Source: Toxonevra muliebris (lineage: Eukaryota; Arthropoda; Insecta; Diptera; Pallopteridae). Taken from it: DNA of 64,000 nt. Each line of letters starts with the position of its first letter. Position 1 is the first letter of the stretch. The stretch is taken from positions 147,206,998-147,270,997 of the forward strand of contig OY829326.1 in the NCBI GenBank assembly GCA_963691655.1, given 5' to 3'. This document shows, one piece after another, positions 35,882-47,689 of the stretch. Below the pieces are notes generated by a model that ran no database searches, was not told the DNA's origin, and saw nothing but the letters and a program-made list of their open reading frames with translations. A program made the translations under genes and the position numbers.

Positions 35882-36470
35882 ATAGCAATTACCAATAAAG
35901 TAGAAAGTTTTCCTTTCTGCCTCTTTAACATTTCTGTCAGGCAAAAAAAAAACCTCGAAACTACTGAGTTTTGTTACTTTTTTTTAGCTTTTTGACACAC
36001 TGTATATTGAGGGTGTGTTGCTCTAATTAGATATTTACAGTGTGATTGTTTAGTTTACTATTTTAGCTTGAAAGTTGTAATTAAATTAATTAAATATTAA
36101 TGGAATTTAGATTAATAGCCGAAAATTTGATAATATTTCATTATATTTAAAAATAATTAAGCTCATACCTATCAGAAGATAAAAATTGAGGTTTGAGGCT
36201 TTTTAATGAAATAGAAGTAATATTGGATAAGACATATTCAAGTAGACCTTAAAGAACTGAACCACAAAAGAAGTAAGTCGCATGAAAAGTATATTTCGTT
36301 TTGGATAGCCACCCAGCAAACCAAAAATATCCGCTTTATTGTAATTCGGAGTTATTACAAGCAGTGACGGATCAATGGGATTTGGGTTTGAAGAGGGCCG
36401 ATGCTCCCAAATTATAAGATATCAAGCAAATAACTGGACCGAAATTCAGCCCATAATTAAATAAAAAATT

Positions 36471-36661
36471 GTATATTAACGAACACAAGGCTGAAGTGAA
36501 ACTTCTTGTGAACTTAACGAAACACAAGTAAATAACAAGCAAATTAAATTTTTCAATCGCTGAATTTTTTACTTCATTGGCTTGTGTTTTTTAATTTCAT
36601 TTGCTTGTTTCATTTAGTTCACAAGAAATTTCACTTCTGCCTTGTGTTCGTTAATACACAA
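36471..36661. repeat. Fold-back inverted repeat, arms about 65 bp or more
   Basis: The left arm starts GTATATTAACGAACACAAGG and the right arm, read inward, starts GTGTATTAACGAACACAAGG. They match with few changes for about 50 bp and then more loosely toward the centre (AAGCAAAT). It resembles a small fold-back or MITE-type insertion. No clear target duplication was seen. Confidence 0.7.
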
Positions 36662-37069
36662 CTAATTTTTTTTTTTTTTGGGATTAATTCTAGAACAAAA
36701 ATTGCAACTCTGTACCGGTAATGTCGATGACAATCGTAGACGAACTCTTTTTGTGTGCGACATCTTCATGTAATTCCTTGGACATTTGCGCCATCTGTGT
36801 GTGAAATGTCATAACTTTAAGATGGCGACGCTACACATTGTTTTTTCTGCCATAGGCGTGTGTGTGTAATTAACATGTTATATTGAATTAAAACCATTTA
36901 TGAATCGTTTAATATATAGTTTGCTCGTGAATTCAGTTACGGAATATTGATATTTAGCCTCTCATGCACATTGCTCGACAAAATTATGTCGCATTGCAAA
37001 CTTACGCGCGACGTCACATCCGGTTGGTTTTACTCTAGGACAAGAGAAAAGAAGTTTCACTTCAAAAAC

Positions 37070-37430
37070 CGGACCAAAAATAAGTCTAAAAATCTGATCA
37101 GAATTCACACCAAAATTCAGAAAAAAGAATAGACTAAAAACAGACTAATTGTGAGACTGAAAGAAAATCAAATTCAGACAAAATTGATTAAAATATTCAG
37201 ACCATGATTTAGACCAAAAATTAGACCGAAAATTGGGCCAAAAGTCAGCTCAGAAGGCGTTCAAATTCAGACAGGAAATAAGACCCATAACAGGCAATAA
37301 ATCAGACCATAATACAAATAAAATTCAGACCAATATGAAACTGAAATTCAGGCCAAAAATTAAATCAAAAACAGACTAAACGAATGCCAAAAATCGTGCC
37401 TAAATTAAAACTAAAAATCATAACAAAAAA
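37070..37430. repeat. Degenerate minisatellite of CAGACCAAAAATT-type units
   Basis: Short words such as AGACCAAAAATTAGACC, AATTCAGACC, AATTCAGGCC and AATCAGACC recur at irregular spacing of about 15-30 bp for some 350 bp. The right end grades into plain A-rich sequence. Confidence 0.55.
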
Positions 37431-37512
37431 CCGATGGAAAAGCAACCCAAAAACAAATATCTAGCTTCCCGAAAGTAACACATCAATAAACTGACCTAGA
37501 AATATCTAAATA

Positions 37513-38363
37513 TAGAGTAGTGAGGGGTAAAAGCACCAAATTTTCGCTTTTCGAACTTTAGCTCGATAACTATGTCCGATAGAGTCATACATATATCAAA
37601 AGAGGATTTTGTACAGTATTCTTTTGACTACATTGCTCTACTACATTATAAGCTCTGTATCGTCTTGATATTGATCTACAGCTTTTCTACGAAAACCCCC
37701 ATACACGGGGGTGCATGGGTGTAAAGCCACTAATGCGATTTTTTTCAATGAAAAAAATAAAAAATGAATAAAAAATCAACAAATAACTAGAAAAAAACAT
37801 TTTTTTTTATCAAGAAATTTTTTCGGAATGAAATTATAACAATATTGAAAGAATTTTAGACTAAGTTTATTTTTCGCATTTCTGCAAAAAAAAAAAAAAA
37901 AAAATGTTAAAACTGATTGGAATTGATTGAAATTGAATACTAGTACAAAAAAATGATGAAAAACAGAAAAACCGCCAAAAATTTGTGGTTTTACCCCTTC
38001 ACTAGTTTTTAGTTTTTGAACAAAATTTAAATTTTATGGCACAGGCATTAAGAATTTCGAAAATCCAACAACACCAGCTTATTCAGAACAAAAAACTGCA
38101 ATACCTTCTAATAATAAAGCCAACGAGAATGACACAAACGAATTTTATTAAAAAACAAAATTGTGTTTTGAAACACAAGTAAAATTCAGAGGCGACGCTG
38201 TCATATCATAAGAAGCTTGGTGGTGCGCTTACAATGCCTGACATAAACGCTTCTGGCATAAGCATTGCTCACTTCAATTGACGCATTGGATTTTGGTACT
38301 AGGTGCCGACAAAAATACGATTGGTGGTTTTACCCACTGATGGTTTTACACCCTTCTACTCTA
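37513..38363. mobile_element. Non-autonomous TIR element, probable Tc1/mariner-type MITE
   Basis: Terminal inverted repeats start TAGAGTAGTGAGGGGTAAAA on the left and, read inward on the right, TAGAGTAGAAGGGTGTAAAA, both flanked by TA. A further related inverted piece (GTTTTACCCCTTCACTAG) lies inside near 37982-38006. There is no open frame of note in its 851 bp. Confidence 0.55.
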
Positions 38364-38496
38364 TATGTATAATGTAGTCTAAGTGTATAAAATAATCTAT
38401 TGCACTGCACACAGAGGGGCTGATGCCTCAACTAACCCTCCCTTGGATTCATTACTGATTACGAGCTATTTAAAAGAAATCATTATTATCATTACT

Positions 38497-38595
38497 CTGA
38501 TCGCCGTAACCTAGCGGCTAGTGTGCTAGGACAAGGAGAGTGCCCGGGTTAAATGCTCGACACAGTTAAAAATAAAAATATTTGTACGCATCAAA
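38497..38595 (+). repeat. tRNA-derived SINE, truncated copy 3 (head only)
   Basis: The head reads GATCGCCGTAACCTAGCGG (box A), then TGCCCGGGTTAAATGCTCG (box B), then ACACAGTTAAAAATAAAAAT, the start of the body as in copy 1. The rest of the body is missing. Confidence 0.65.
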
Positions 38596-39649
38596 GTCAG
38601 TCGGAAAAGTTAAAGAAGAAATATCGGTCATGACTAACGCTCGTATCTATATAGTGTTTCGCGGTATTATACTGTTTTTTGACTCCGAAACCTCATACCG
38701 CTTTTTTTACCAAAATACCACGTTTCTACTAAGAAAAAAAGATAAAATTTTTTAACGCTACTAAACTCAAATTTATCAATCGCAATGCAAATCGTCAGAA
38801 ATTACACTTTTGCGAGTATACTTTTGATAGAAGTGGAAACATTGAAGGCGATTCTGATCATCAAATGTAACTAGAAATATCCATGCGTTGATTTCTATTA
38901 ATACCTCATAGCAAAGTCTGAACCGCTTCATCAAACTTCTTAAAAATGGAGAACGAAGACTATTCGGATGATGGATAAATAGCTGTCCTTGTTAATTTTC
39001 ATTGAAAAAAATTGATACCATGAAATATACTGTTTTTTCAATTCGATTTACTGTTTTTTAAAATATTGACAATTTCATTTTGAATTCCGTAGCTTTGGTA
39101 AGTACAATTTAAACATGAGCAGAGAAAATATTCCAATAAATACTCTCAACTGTGGTTGGTTTTCATGAAATTGCAGTCGCAATAAGAGTTAAGTCGTCGC
39201 AGTTGGAATGTGGTATGACTACAAAACATAGCATTAATACTATTTATACAAAATCTCCAGCTTTCAGATCATAGATTCAGTTTTCGAAGAAATATGTTAG
39301 GCTAATACCCTCGCAAATAAATTTTTCAGATCGAAGAGAATAGTGTCCGACCGAAGGTGATTTTTTGGCTTAAGCAGAAGCCGAACTTCGGCCATTCATC
39401 TAACCTTCGGCCGAAGCCGAAGACCGAAGGATTTTTAAAATATAAAAAATAAAAATCTGAAAGTAAATTTTTTCTACCAATGTATTTGCAAACATATACA
39501 GAAAAATATAAATAGTAGACACTCAAAATAAAAAACTGACCAGTAACACTAAATAACTGTTCACTGTCGAAGGAGCTGATAAATATTATTTATTTCAAGA
39601 ATCATTTAAAAATTTGTTTACGTCAAAATATAAAATTACATCGACTATA

Positions 39650-40296
39650 CAGGGTGACAATCGTAAAGTGACGCACACATTTCAGCAGTTATTTTCAAAA
39701 GGACGTACTTCCATTAATCCTTCAATCGATCCGGAAATCGTAGGACTGTTCGCCGCAGGACTTCCTGATCAATTTCAGTCCAGGCTTTCTCTAATGAATT
39801 TGTCAGCGACTCCAGACTGTGGTGTTGAGATGCACAAGCCTTACTCTCTAAAATACTCCAAATAGAGTAGTCCATTGCATTCAAGTCTGGGGAGTATGGT
39901 GGCCATTCCTGAGATGTTATGAATCCAGAAAAATTGTCTTTTATCCATGTTTGCGTTAATTTTGCCATGTGGGAAGGTCCAGAATCTTGCTGGAAAGTCC
40001 AGTTTTCATTTCCAAATGTATTTTGGGCCCAGGGTAGCTCGGTCTACCGTACGACTTGACAAATTTAAAGCCTTTGCAATTTGACGGCTACTATAATTTG
40101 CCAATTGAAATTTCATAATTTCACGACGAATATTTTCCTTGTCCATTTTTATGGAAATTTCAAAATGTAATAACAAAAATTCAAATGAAAGTAAAAGCCA
40201 ATGATGAATGAATTTGCTTTTTAAATTAAAGTAACGGTAAATGGCAAAGCTTGCTGCAGAGTATTAAACTTGCGTCACTTTACAATTGTCACCCTG
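39650..40296 (-). mobile_element. Internally deleted Tc1-like element (copy A) nested in the hAT element
   Basis: Terminal inverted repeats CAGGGTGACAATCGTAAAGT and, read inward from the right, CAGGGTGACAATTGTAAAGT, each flanked by TA. The minus strand reads MDKENIRREIMKFQLANYSS (helix-turn-helix N-terminus) near 40146-40085, jumps across a deletion, then gives the C-terminal third with EWPPYSPDLNAMDYSIW at 39968-39714. The first catalytic Asp region is lost. Confidence 0.85.
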
Positions 40297-40298
40297 TA

Positions 40299-40820
40299 CA
40301 GGCGTTGCTACGCTCCTCCGTGTTAAAAAATGTTGAAAATATCTTGTTTACAGATGAAAAAATTTTCACGGTTGAACAACATTTCAATGCGCAAAATGAC
40401 CGAATGTGGCTAACATCATCATCGCAACAAAATAGGACTGTTGGCCGAGTTCAAAAGCCAGCTTCCGTTATGGTATGGGCTGGAGTTTCCGCTAATGCCA
40501 GAACCCCTCTAATATTCGTTGAAGAGGGTGTTAAAATTGACCAGGTTGTTTATCGGAGGATTTTAAATGAACATGTTCTTCCCTGGGCCCAAGATACATT
40601 TGGAAATGAAAACTGGACTTTCCAACAAGATTCTGCACCTTCCCACATGGCAAAATTAACGCAAACATGGATAAAAGACAATTTTTCTGGATTCATAACA
40701 TCTCGAGAATGGCCACCATACTCCCCAGACTTGAATCCAATGGACTACTCTCTATTTGGAGTATCTGTAGAACGACTGTCGTTCAACGACACCTGTGACA
40801 AAAAAACAGTTGGCCGATGA
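40299..40820 (+). pseudogene. Tc1-like transposase fragment (copy B), middle part, opposite strand
   Basis: The plus strand encodes FTDEKIFTVEQHFNAQNDRM, WTFQQDSAPSHMAKLTQTW and EWPPYSPDLNPMDYSLF. These carry all three catalytic Asp regions, with 37 residues between the second and third (a DD37D pattern). It overlaps copy A by the QQDSAPSH to MDYS region with a few differences. It starts abruptly at the right end of copy A, has no N-terminal DNA-binding domain, and its C-terminus runs into unrelated sequence. Confidence 0.8.
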
Positions 40821-41789
40821 CTGCCATGATTCTACTTATCTAAAATTTTTTGACAAATTTTGACTTTGACTGTCGCTAACGTCATAATAACACATAACTA
40901 ATGCATTTTTTTAAAAGCTTGGATAATTCCATATTGGCAACAAAAAACTATTAAGGTGGTAATTAAACCCGTTTTGATGATGGCTTTCTAGAGACACGCT
41001 TGGGAACATTGAGAGATATCACAATGATCCTGGTTCGGACGGAGTAGAACTACAGATGCATTGAACATACGATGAAAATTTAAGCGCAATCAGTTTTGGA
41101 GATATCGTGGCAGCCATTTCGAAAAATGCTGTATTGAGAAAAACTAGTTTCAAAGTTCAAATACGCATGACTGCTGTATCAGGGCCTGCAAATAAACATC
41201 TGTAACTTTCAATTAACTGAGAATTTCAAAGAACCCCTTTACACATATATTCTAGAGCGATTATAGCCAAAATAATTTTAAATTTTTTTGACCTCCTGGA
41301 AAGCAAAAAAAAAAACAGAGTGAAGCGCCAGTAATGGAAAATGTTGGCTTCTCTAACAATTCACGCTTCTTTTCAATACGCTTCAAGTCTTCCTTAAAAA
41401 GTAAAAAAGTTTGGCTTGCTTCTGCTGTCTCTAATTGTATTAGCTCCAGCAGGTTGTTCGTTAAAAAAAATCACTGATTACTGTTTGTACGGTTGTAAAT
41501 CTGTGGGTTACTTCAAAAGCAAAAATGGAACAAGCAAACGGAGAAAATATAACATAGAAATTGTAATGTAATTACTTTATATAACCACTTCAACACTTAT
41601 TTTTTTGTATAAATATTTACTGACAATCAATGGTAAAAATTATTGTAAAATAAAATTCTTATAGTCTTCGGCTTCGGCAAAATACTTCGGCCATTTTTTG
41701 CCGAGGCCGATACCGAAGGTTCAATTTTAGGTCGAATAGCCGAAGAACCGAAGCCGAAGCCGAATATTCGGTCGGACACTAGAAGAGAA

Positions 41790-44380
41790 CACCAAATCTA
41801 CTTTTCACTATAGTATTGTAGTTCCGATGAATGTTCAGTTTTTCAGTATGAGCTTAAACAATCGATATTTAAACTTAATAATAATTGTTAGTTCTTGCTC
41901 TAATGATGCAAGTTTAAATTCACACTGAATATTGAATCTAAGCTTAATCATGGGCTTAAATCACAAACTGAGTTCAATTCGCACTAAAAAACTGCCTTAA
42001 ATACATGCGTAGTTCCAATTTATTATTTTTAATTTAAAATAATAAAAATATTATTTTACCCACTTAAAACTTTTATAATGAACTTGACTTTAAAAAATTT
42101 CCTGTTAACCCAAAAATAAAACTAAAAAAAAAAAGCTCCAAAAAATAACAAGATGACAAAAAGTGGCTATGTCCATTGCACTCAAGTGCCAGCTGCAAAG
42201 TCATCTTCAATGAAATCTTCTTGACCGTCAAAAGACGTGAAAAAATCCAACTTAAAAAAACATAAAAGTCGAGCGAGTTGATGTCGCAAATGCGAACTTG
42301 CGCGCGCTTCAAAAACATTTGAGGTTGACCAAAATTTAAAGCAACGTTAAAATACCAAAATTGGCTAACAACTTAATTTAAGTATGCAGTAGAAACTAAA
42401 GCAGACTTAAAAGCAAAACTAAGTCAAATGGCAAGAGACTTTAATGCTACGTAACTGACTAAACTAAAGCTATCAAGTATTTCCTACTACTATATAGTTA
42501 CAGCCTAAGACAAACTAAAAACAAAAAAGAAACAAAAAATTGGTGTATTTCATAGAATTGTTTAACAAATTTTTGTTGCTTGCTGCGTCGGCATAATGCA
42601 CCAAAAAAACTGCAGCAACAAACATCGACTATATTGGCATTGTTGGTAGTACATAGTACCATACAACGATTATTGGTAATAAGAATGCCTCAAAAAAAAA
42701 AAAAAGCAGTAACAACAACCGCAACAGTTTGCAATTGAAATTGAGGTATTGAATTGCAAGTTTTAGCTAAAACTGGTTTAGGATTTTGTTTTTTTTTTTT
42801 AATTTTTGAGTTTTGTGGCAAATGAAATTGTTGATCTAATTAATTGCAAGTATTCGTCGTCGTCATCATCATCACTGCAGTCAGTGTGCCACAATAACAG
42901 TCGTTCAAGTTGCTGCTTTTGTTTTTGTTAGTTGTATGTCGAATTTACTTGTTACATTTGTAATGCTATACACAAAGAAATCATTTTTTTTTCTTCGTTT
43001 ACAATTTAATAACAAACCCGTTTTTTGATTGTTTTCCAGTCAGTCAGCCAATGTTACTAATATTTTACAGCGTAATTTGATGATGTTGAATGCAACCAGC
43101 AACAACAACAACCACCTCAAAATTCAAATAATTTTAATGGAAATTTTTTCTGTTACTGATCATCTTATTCTGATTAATTTTGATCGTATTTCTTTGACTA
43201 CAAAATAAGTAATTGCAACAATGTTTGTAAATTTTAATATTGAAAATACAATAACAAAATGCGAAAAACATTATTGGTAAAAAAAAAAAATCTGGGTGTA
43301 ATTATGTCAAATAATATTGGTAATCGGAAAGGCTTTGAAGTTGTATAGATTTGTCTTTAGATTCAGAGTCTCATAAAAACTAAGGAGTTCTCTTCGCTCA
43401 CTTTTAAAGAAAAACTCAGTAGTATTTAAATAGAAAAACCCAGTAGGCAAGCACAAAGATATTTTGTATCAAACCCCAAAGGACAAAAACAAAAGACGTT
43501 CTGATATTCTAATACTCATCAGAGCATTCTTCGCAGAAGATGATCTGATTTCATTGGGGTATAGGAAAGGCTTGGATAAACACACAGAACTTAAGCTATG
43601 TCTCGTCTTCTTCCATTGAAAGGCAAATTTCTGTTTCATTAGACAGCCACATAAATATTTGGTTAATATCTAAGCTCATGGTGACCAAAAGTAAGGCCAT
43701 TAGAAACCTAAGGTCTACTTTTCTAAAGCGGTGGACCAATTGATAATAAGGAACCCAATTGCTTAAAACCAGGGGTAATTGCCCAATATGGCATTAATTT
43801 CCCACTTGTTCGCTTCTCCCTGATCGATTTGGTAGAGCCTTAAACGAGACCACAAAAGACTTCGGGGTAGGGTTGCCGGATCCAAATTAGTATTTACCTG
43901 AACATTGATAAAAAATATTGGGATTACATTGGAAAAATGGACAATGGAAAAATTTTGAAATTTATAAATTTTTGTAGTTTCTTTTTATTACTATTTTATT
44001 GAATTGAATCGTTTAAAACCATAAGTAAACCAGTTCCAGTCACCAAGAACAATTAATCTCTTGGATGGGAGAGAAACCAAAGACTGTATGAATAAAACGA
44101 CGGAAATCATCCAATGGATTTTGCATAAAATACAGTAAAGTGAAGTGCTTTCTAGAATAATTTACCAACTTTTGACCAGACGGGGTCTTTTATATCTCAT
44201 TATCAATCCCAGACACACAACAGAAAAAAAATGGCCAGGCACCCCTCTTGGGAGGACAAAATTTGTCTGATGGTAAGTGTGTCCATTCAAGAGAGTTTTC
44301 TCTGTACTATTACTAAATGTTTTTAATACTTAAATGAAAACCTTTTCATTTTCGAATTCCTATTCTTCAAAAGTAAAATT
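41790..44380. other. Intergenic AT-rich region, no gene recognised
   Basis: CAA/CAG-rich short repeats occur near 42700-42730 and 43090-43120, and poly-A/poly-T runs are frequent. The minus-strand frame at 42073-42318 has no motif. Nothing with terminal repeats was seen. Confidence 0.4.
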
Positions 44381-44499
44381 ATAAAAAAATTTCTCATACA
44401 AAAAATAATTTTTAAAGGTTATTTGAAAGCGATTCAGCTCACTACAGCTTACAGCTAGAGGAATATTTTTGAATATTTTTCCGCCATAGCCGAGTAAAA

Positions 44500-45745
44500 C
44501 CCACGCTGGGTTGGGCAAAGCTGGCAACCCATCGAATTAAAATCCTTAAAGGTTCAGTAAAAAATATGCAAAATCTTTTCTGAACTTTCACTATTAAATA
44601 AATATAAAGCAATGAAATTCTCTTCAAAATAATACCATAAAATTCATTTTGTAGAAAAATATAAACAGGATGCTTAAATTTTCAGTAGTTTCCTAAAACA
44701 CTTTTCTGAACTTTTGCTGAAACAGTGAAATTCTACTTTGAATTATGAAATTATAATTTCTTCTTTATAACAAAAATATATCAGAGTCTCTGTAGCTCTG
44801 AATTTTTCTCACCCGAACTAAGAAATTTTCTCTGGAATTATAAAACCCTCTTTGAAATTAAAAAGAACCAAGAACCTTAAAAGTTCAATAATTCCTTAAA
44901 AAATTGCTTTTGAACTGTTGCCTCAATGAATCTATGTAATTATGTTTTGAACTATGAAACATGGTGTGCTCTTTGGAACAACAATACATCAGAATCTTTA
45001 AAAATTCTGTAGCTCCTTCAAAATCTCTTCTGAAATTTTATTACCACAAAGCTTTGGAACAAGAATGAATCAGGACCTTAACTAGTCAGTAGTTTGTTCA
45101 AAATCTTTTCGAATTTTTTCTCTTATGATACTGTTAAGTTCTCCCTTGAACTATATATGCAGATCACCTCTCATCAGAACCTTTAAGAATTTAGTAGTTC
45201 CTTCAAAACCTTTTATGAACTTTCGATACTAAGAAATTATGAATTCTTTTCTGGAATAAGGATGAATTACAATTCTTAGGGGTTTTTTCAAAATAAAATA
45301 TATTCTGAAATTTTTGTTACAGATAAAGTTCTTTTTGGGGCTATGAAGTCTTCCATGAAACAAGAATGAACCCCTTAAGTACTATATAGTAGTTCTGCAA
45401 AATCTATTCTGAAATGCTTTAAGAAGTTTTCTTTGGAAATATGAAGACCTCTTTGGGAAAAAATTAATGAAGAAGTAGTTCCCACAAAATCGTTTGTTAT
45501 ATTTTAGTTCTAAGAAGTTATGAAGTTCTCTTTGGAGCCAAACATTTTTCATTGGAACAAATATGGATCAAACCCCTTTATATCAAGATTTTCTCTGAAA
45601 AATGAATTACAACCTTTGAAGTTTTAATAGTTTCTTACAACTCCTTTCAGATCTTTTGCTACTAAGAAGCAATGAAGTTTTCTTAAAAATTCTGAAGTTC
45701 TTTCTGAAACAAAAACTCGTAGTCTTTACTGTTTTGAATAATATA
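44500..45745. repeat. Decayed minisatellite, period roughly 100-140 bp (left part)
   Basis: A phrase of the form AGTAGTTCCTTCAAAATC-TTTTCTGAACTTTTGC, followed by AAGAAGTTATGAAGTTCTCT, TTGGAACTATGAA and GAACAAGAATGAATCAG, recurs with heavy decay about every 100-140 bp (near 44565, 44690, 44900, 45020, 45105, 45205, 45395, 45640). It continues at 47260-47680, beyond a Tc1-like insertion. Confidence 0.65.
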
Positions 45746-47243
45746 CACTGGTGGTCACAAAAACCGCACCACTTGCAATACTGCTGCAATTTCGGTAATA
45801 TTTCCTAACTTTGCCCAAATTTCCCTTCCTTTGTAAAGGAGATTCCCTCGTTTATGTTTTAAGAATGTATTCAAGCGGAATGTACCATTTTTTACAGCGC
45901 TTGTTTAGCAAAAAGAATAATTTTTGAAAAAGTGCCAAAAACAACTGCAAATTATAAACAATTGTCGCGCCACAAAAACGTCGAACACTCTTGAAAGGAC
46001 AAAAGGATCAGGAAGAAAAATGTGAAAGAAAATAGCATAACCTGAAAGAGAACCATAAATTATCGATTCAAAAGTGTAGTCACAATAAGGACGGAGCTAA
46101 AGCGCTATTGCAACGTGAATATAAAACTCGAAACCTTACGCAGAAAGAAACGTAAATTCGGTCTGTATGGTAGACGATCAGCCAAAAAGTTGTTGTCCAC
46201 GAAATGGATGGAAACAAATCACCTCGCATGGACTAAAAACTACAGCAATTGCACTCTGACAGACTCGAGAAAAGTTATATGATCAGGCAAATTATACTAA
46301 ATTTTGTATGCGCATTCAATCTTCGGTACGTGCGTCGCTCAGATATAGAGCAATACAAGGATAACTTTGTAGCAAAAATAGTCAAATTCCCAGCAAGTCA
46401 TATGGCTTGAATGGATTTTTCCTACTATATCTGGGGTCCCTTATGCTATATTAAAGGCGCTGTGAACGCCCAAAAATATGGCTAAAATTTTATGGAGCGA
46501 TTGCTGTAAGCCAATTGTGGTGCGCTTTCGCTCCTTAATGACGTTATTTTTCCGGACGACTTCGGCGGGATATCATCGCGTCAAATTGGCAAGATTTAGT
46601 TTGTAATTAATGCCTAATGTTTGATAACTTTAGAAATAGTAAGAAGTTAGATTATTGATTCTAATTTGTTTACAGATTCAAAATGTTTTCGATGATGTTA
46701 GAATTTACTGGCTAAAATGATCAGGTAGCTCGCGCGGTTTAAGTCCGATAGAGCACCTCTGTCATATAATGAAACAGAAAGTTGCTCAAAACATGCCAAA
46801 GAATAAAAACCCCTTGTTGTAGTTATGAAAAAAAATTTGGTATTAAAAAATAACAAATGATATCCTTAAAGTGCTTGTCGACTCTATGCCATTCAAGAAA
46901 ACGGTGATAAGAAAGGCTAAGAGAGGGGCACCATCAAACTAAACAATTTTGACTCTATTATGAAACAAATTAATCTTAGTTTACACCTTAAAAAAATAAC
47001 AAATTTTTTTATTTTTACATACTTTTAATTAATACCCTCAAAAACGTGAAATTTCTTCCATATTTTTGTTTTAATTAAAAATTAATAAAATTTGTGTGTA
47101 TGTATGATGTTTCCTTCACAATTTTGTTCATTTTGTTCCCGAAAAAAAAAAATTACATTCACTAAAACAAAATGAGGTTTAGGTCCCATTTTAAACGATT
47201 TTCTTAAAATTGGTGGGTGGTGCGGTTTTTGTGACCGCCAGTG
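45746..47243 (+). mobile_element. Dead Tc1-like element, 1.5 kb, TIRs about 28 bp
   Basis: Ends CACTGGTGGTCACAAAAACC and, read inward from the right, CACTGGCGGTCACAAAAACC, continuing GCACCAC in both, are flanked by TA at 45744-45745 and 47244-47245. The plus strand holds a decayed transposase: RRKKRKFGLYGRRSAKKLL, a degraded FSYYIWGP block, and SRGLSPIEHLCHIMKQKVAQ, where the Glu of the catalytic triad is still visible. Stops and frameshifts break it throughout. Confidence 0.85.
46100..46900 (+). pseudogene. Tc1-like transposase pseudogene
   Basis: Readable blocks in order: ETLRRKKRKFGLYGRRSAKK, TKWMETNHLAWTKNYS (typical of the region before the first catalytic Asp), FSYYIWGPLCY, and LSPIEHLCHIMKQKVAQNM. 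These follow the order of Tc1 transposases but lie in different frames with stops between them. The open reading is too broken for any long frame. Confidence 0.7.
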
Positions 47244-47259
47244 TAGTTAATTTTGGAAC

Positions 47260-47680
47260 AAATTATTTTATAATTCTTTAACTCTAAATGAAGCTATGAC
47301 GTTCTGTTTGTAAATTTTCTTTGGAACCAGCTTCCGAAATTTTATTAATATATTAAATTTTGAAATTCTCTTTTGAACAAAAAAGTATAAAGATTGGAAC
47401 TATAATAAATGAAACTAATAAGGTTCAGTAATACTTTCAAAACATTTTCCGAAGTTTTTCTATTAAAAATGTTTGGCATAGGAAGTTCTTCCTGAAACAA
47501 GAATGAACTTTCAGCAGTTTTTTGAAGATGTTTTCTGGACTTTTGTTAAGCAGTATATAGGCTATGGAGTTATCTTTGGAACTATAAAATATAAACATTG
47601 TTTTTTGAGAAAAACTTGATAAATCCCTTTCTTTAATCTATAGTCCTTTCAAAATGCTTTTCGAACTCTTTCTTTCCAAT
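47260..47680. repeat. Decayed minisatellite, right part beyond the Tc1 insertion
   Basis: Contains CTTTGGAACCAG, GAAACTAATAAGGTTCAGTAA, TTTCAAAACATTTTCCGAAG, GAAACAAGAATGAAC and TTTTCTGGACTTTTG, the same phrase order as at 44500-45745. The array was therefore probably continuous before the element at 45746-47243 inserted. Confidence 0.6.
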
Positions 47681-47689
47681 TCAATTACG

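Larger units (their letters stand above)
39341..41781. mobile_element. hAT element, 2.4 kb, with exact 8 bp target duplication
   Basis: Ends are TAGTGTCCGACCGAA and its perfect inverse TTCGGTCGGACACTA, flanked by GAAGAGAA at 39333-39340 and 41782-41789. This is an intact 8 bp duplication, as hAT elements make. Inside each end are clusters of CCGAAGCCGAAG/CTTCGGC subterminal repeats. No hAT transposase could be read with confidence; a minus-strand stretch at about 41460-41330 (FFNEQPAGANTIRDS, KEDLKRIEKKRELLEKPTF) may be a remnant of one. The element also holds two opposed Tc1-like copies (39650-40820). Confidence 0.85.

Noticed and set aside
35820..35890. Functional tRNA gene on the minus strand
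   Set aside because: A and B boxes are present, but the clover-leaf arms do not pair well, and the same sequence with the same ~230 bp body occurs elsewhere, so it is a SINE head.
35738..35944. Minus-strand open frame of 68 codons
   Set aside because: Lies largely in the tRNA-like head and body of SINE copy 2.
42073..42318. Minus-strand open frame of 81 codons
   Set aside because: No motif, no splice signals in matching phase, and A/T-driven residue use.
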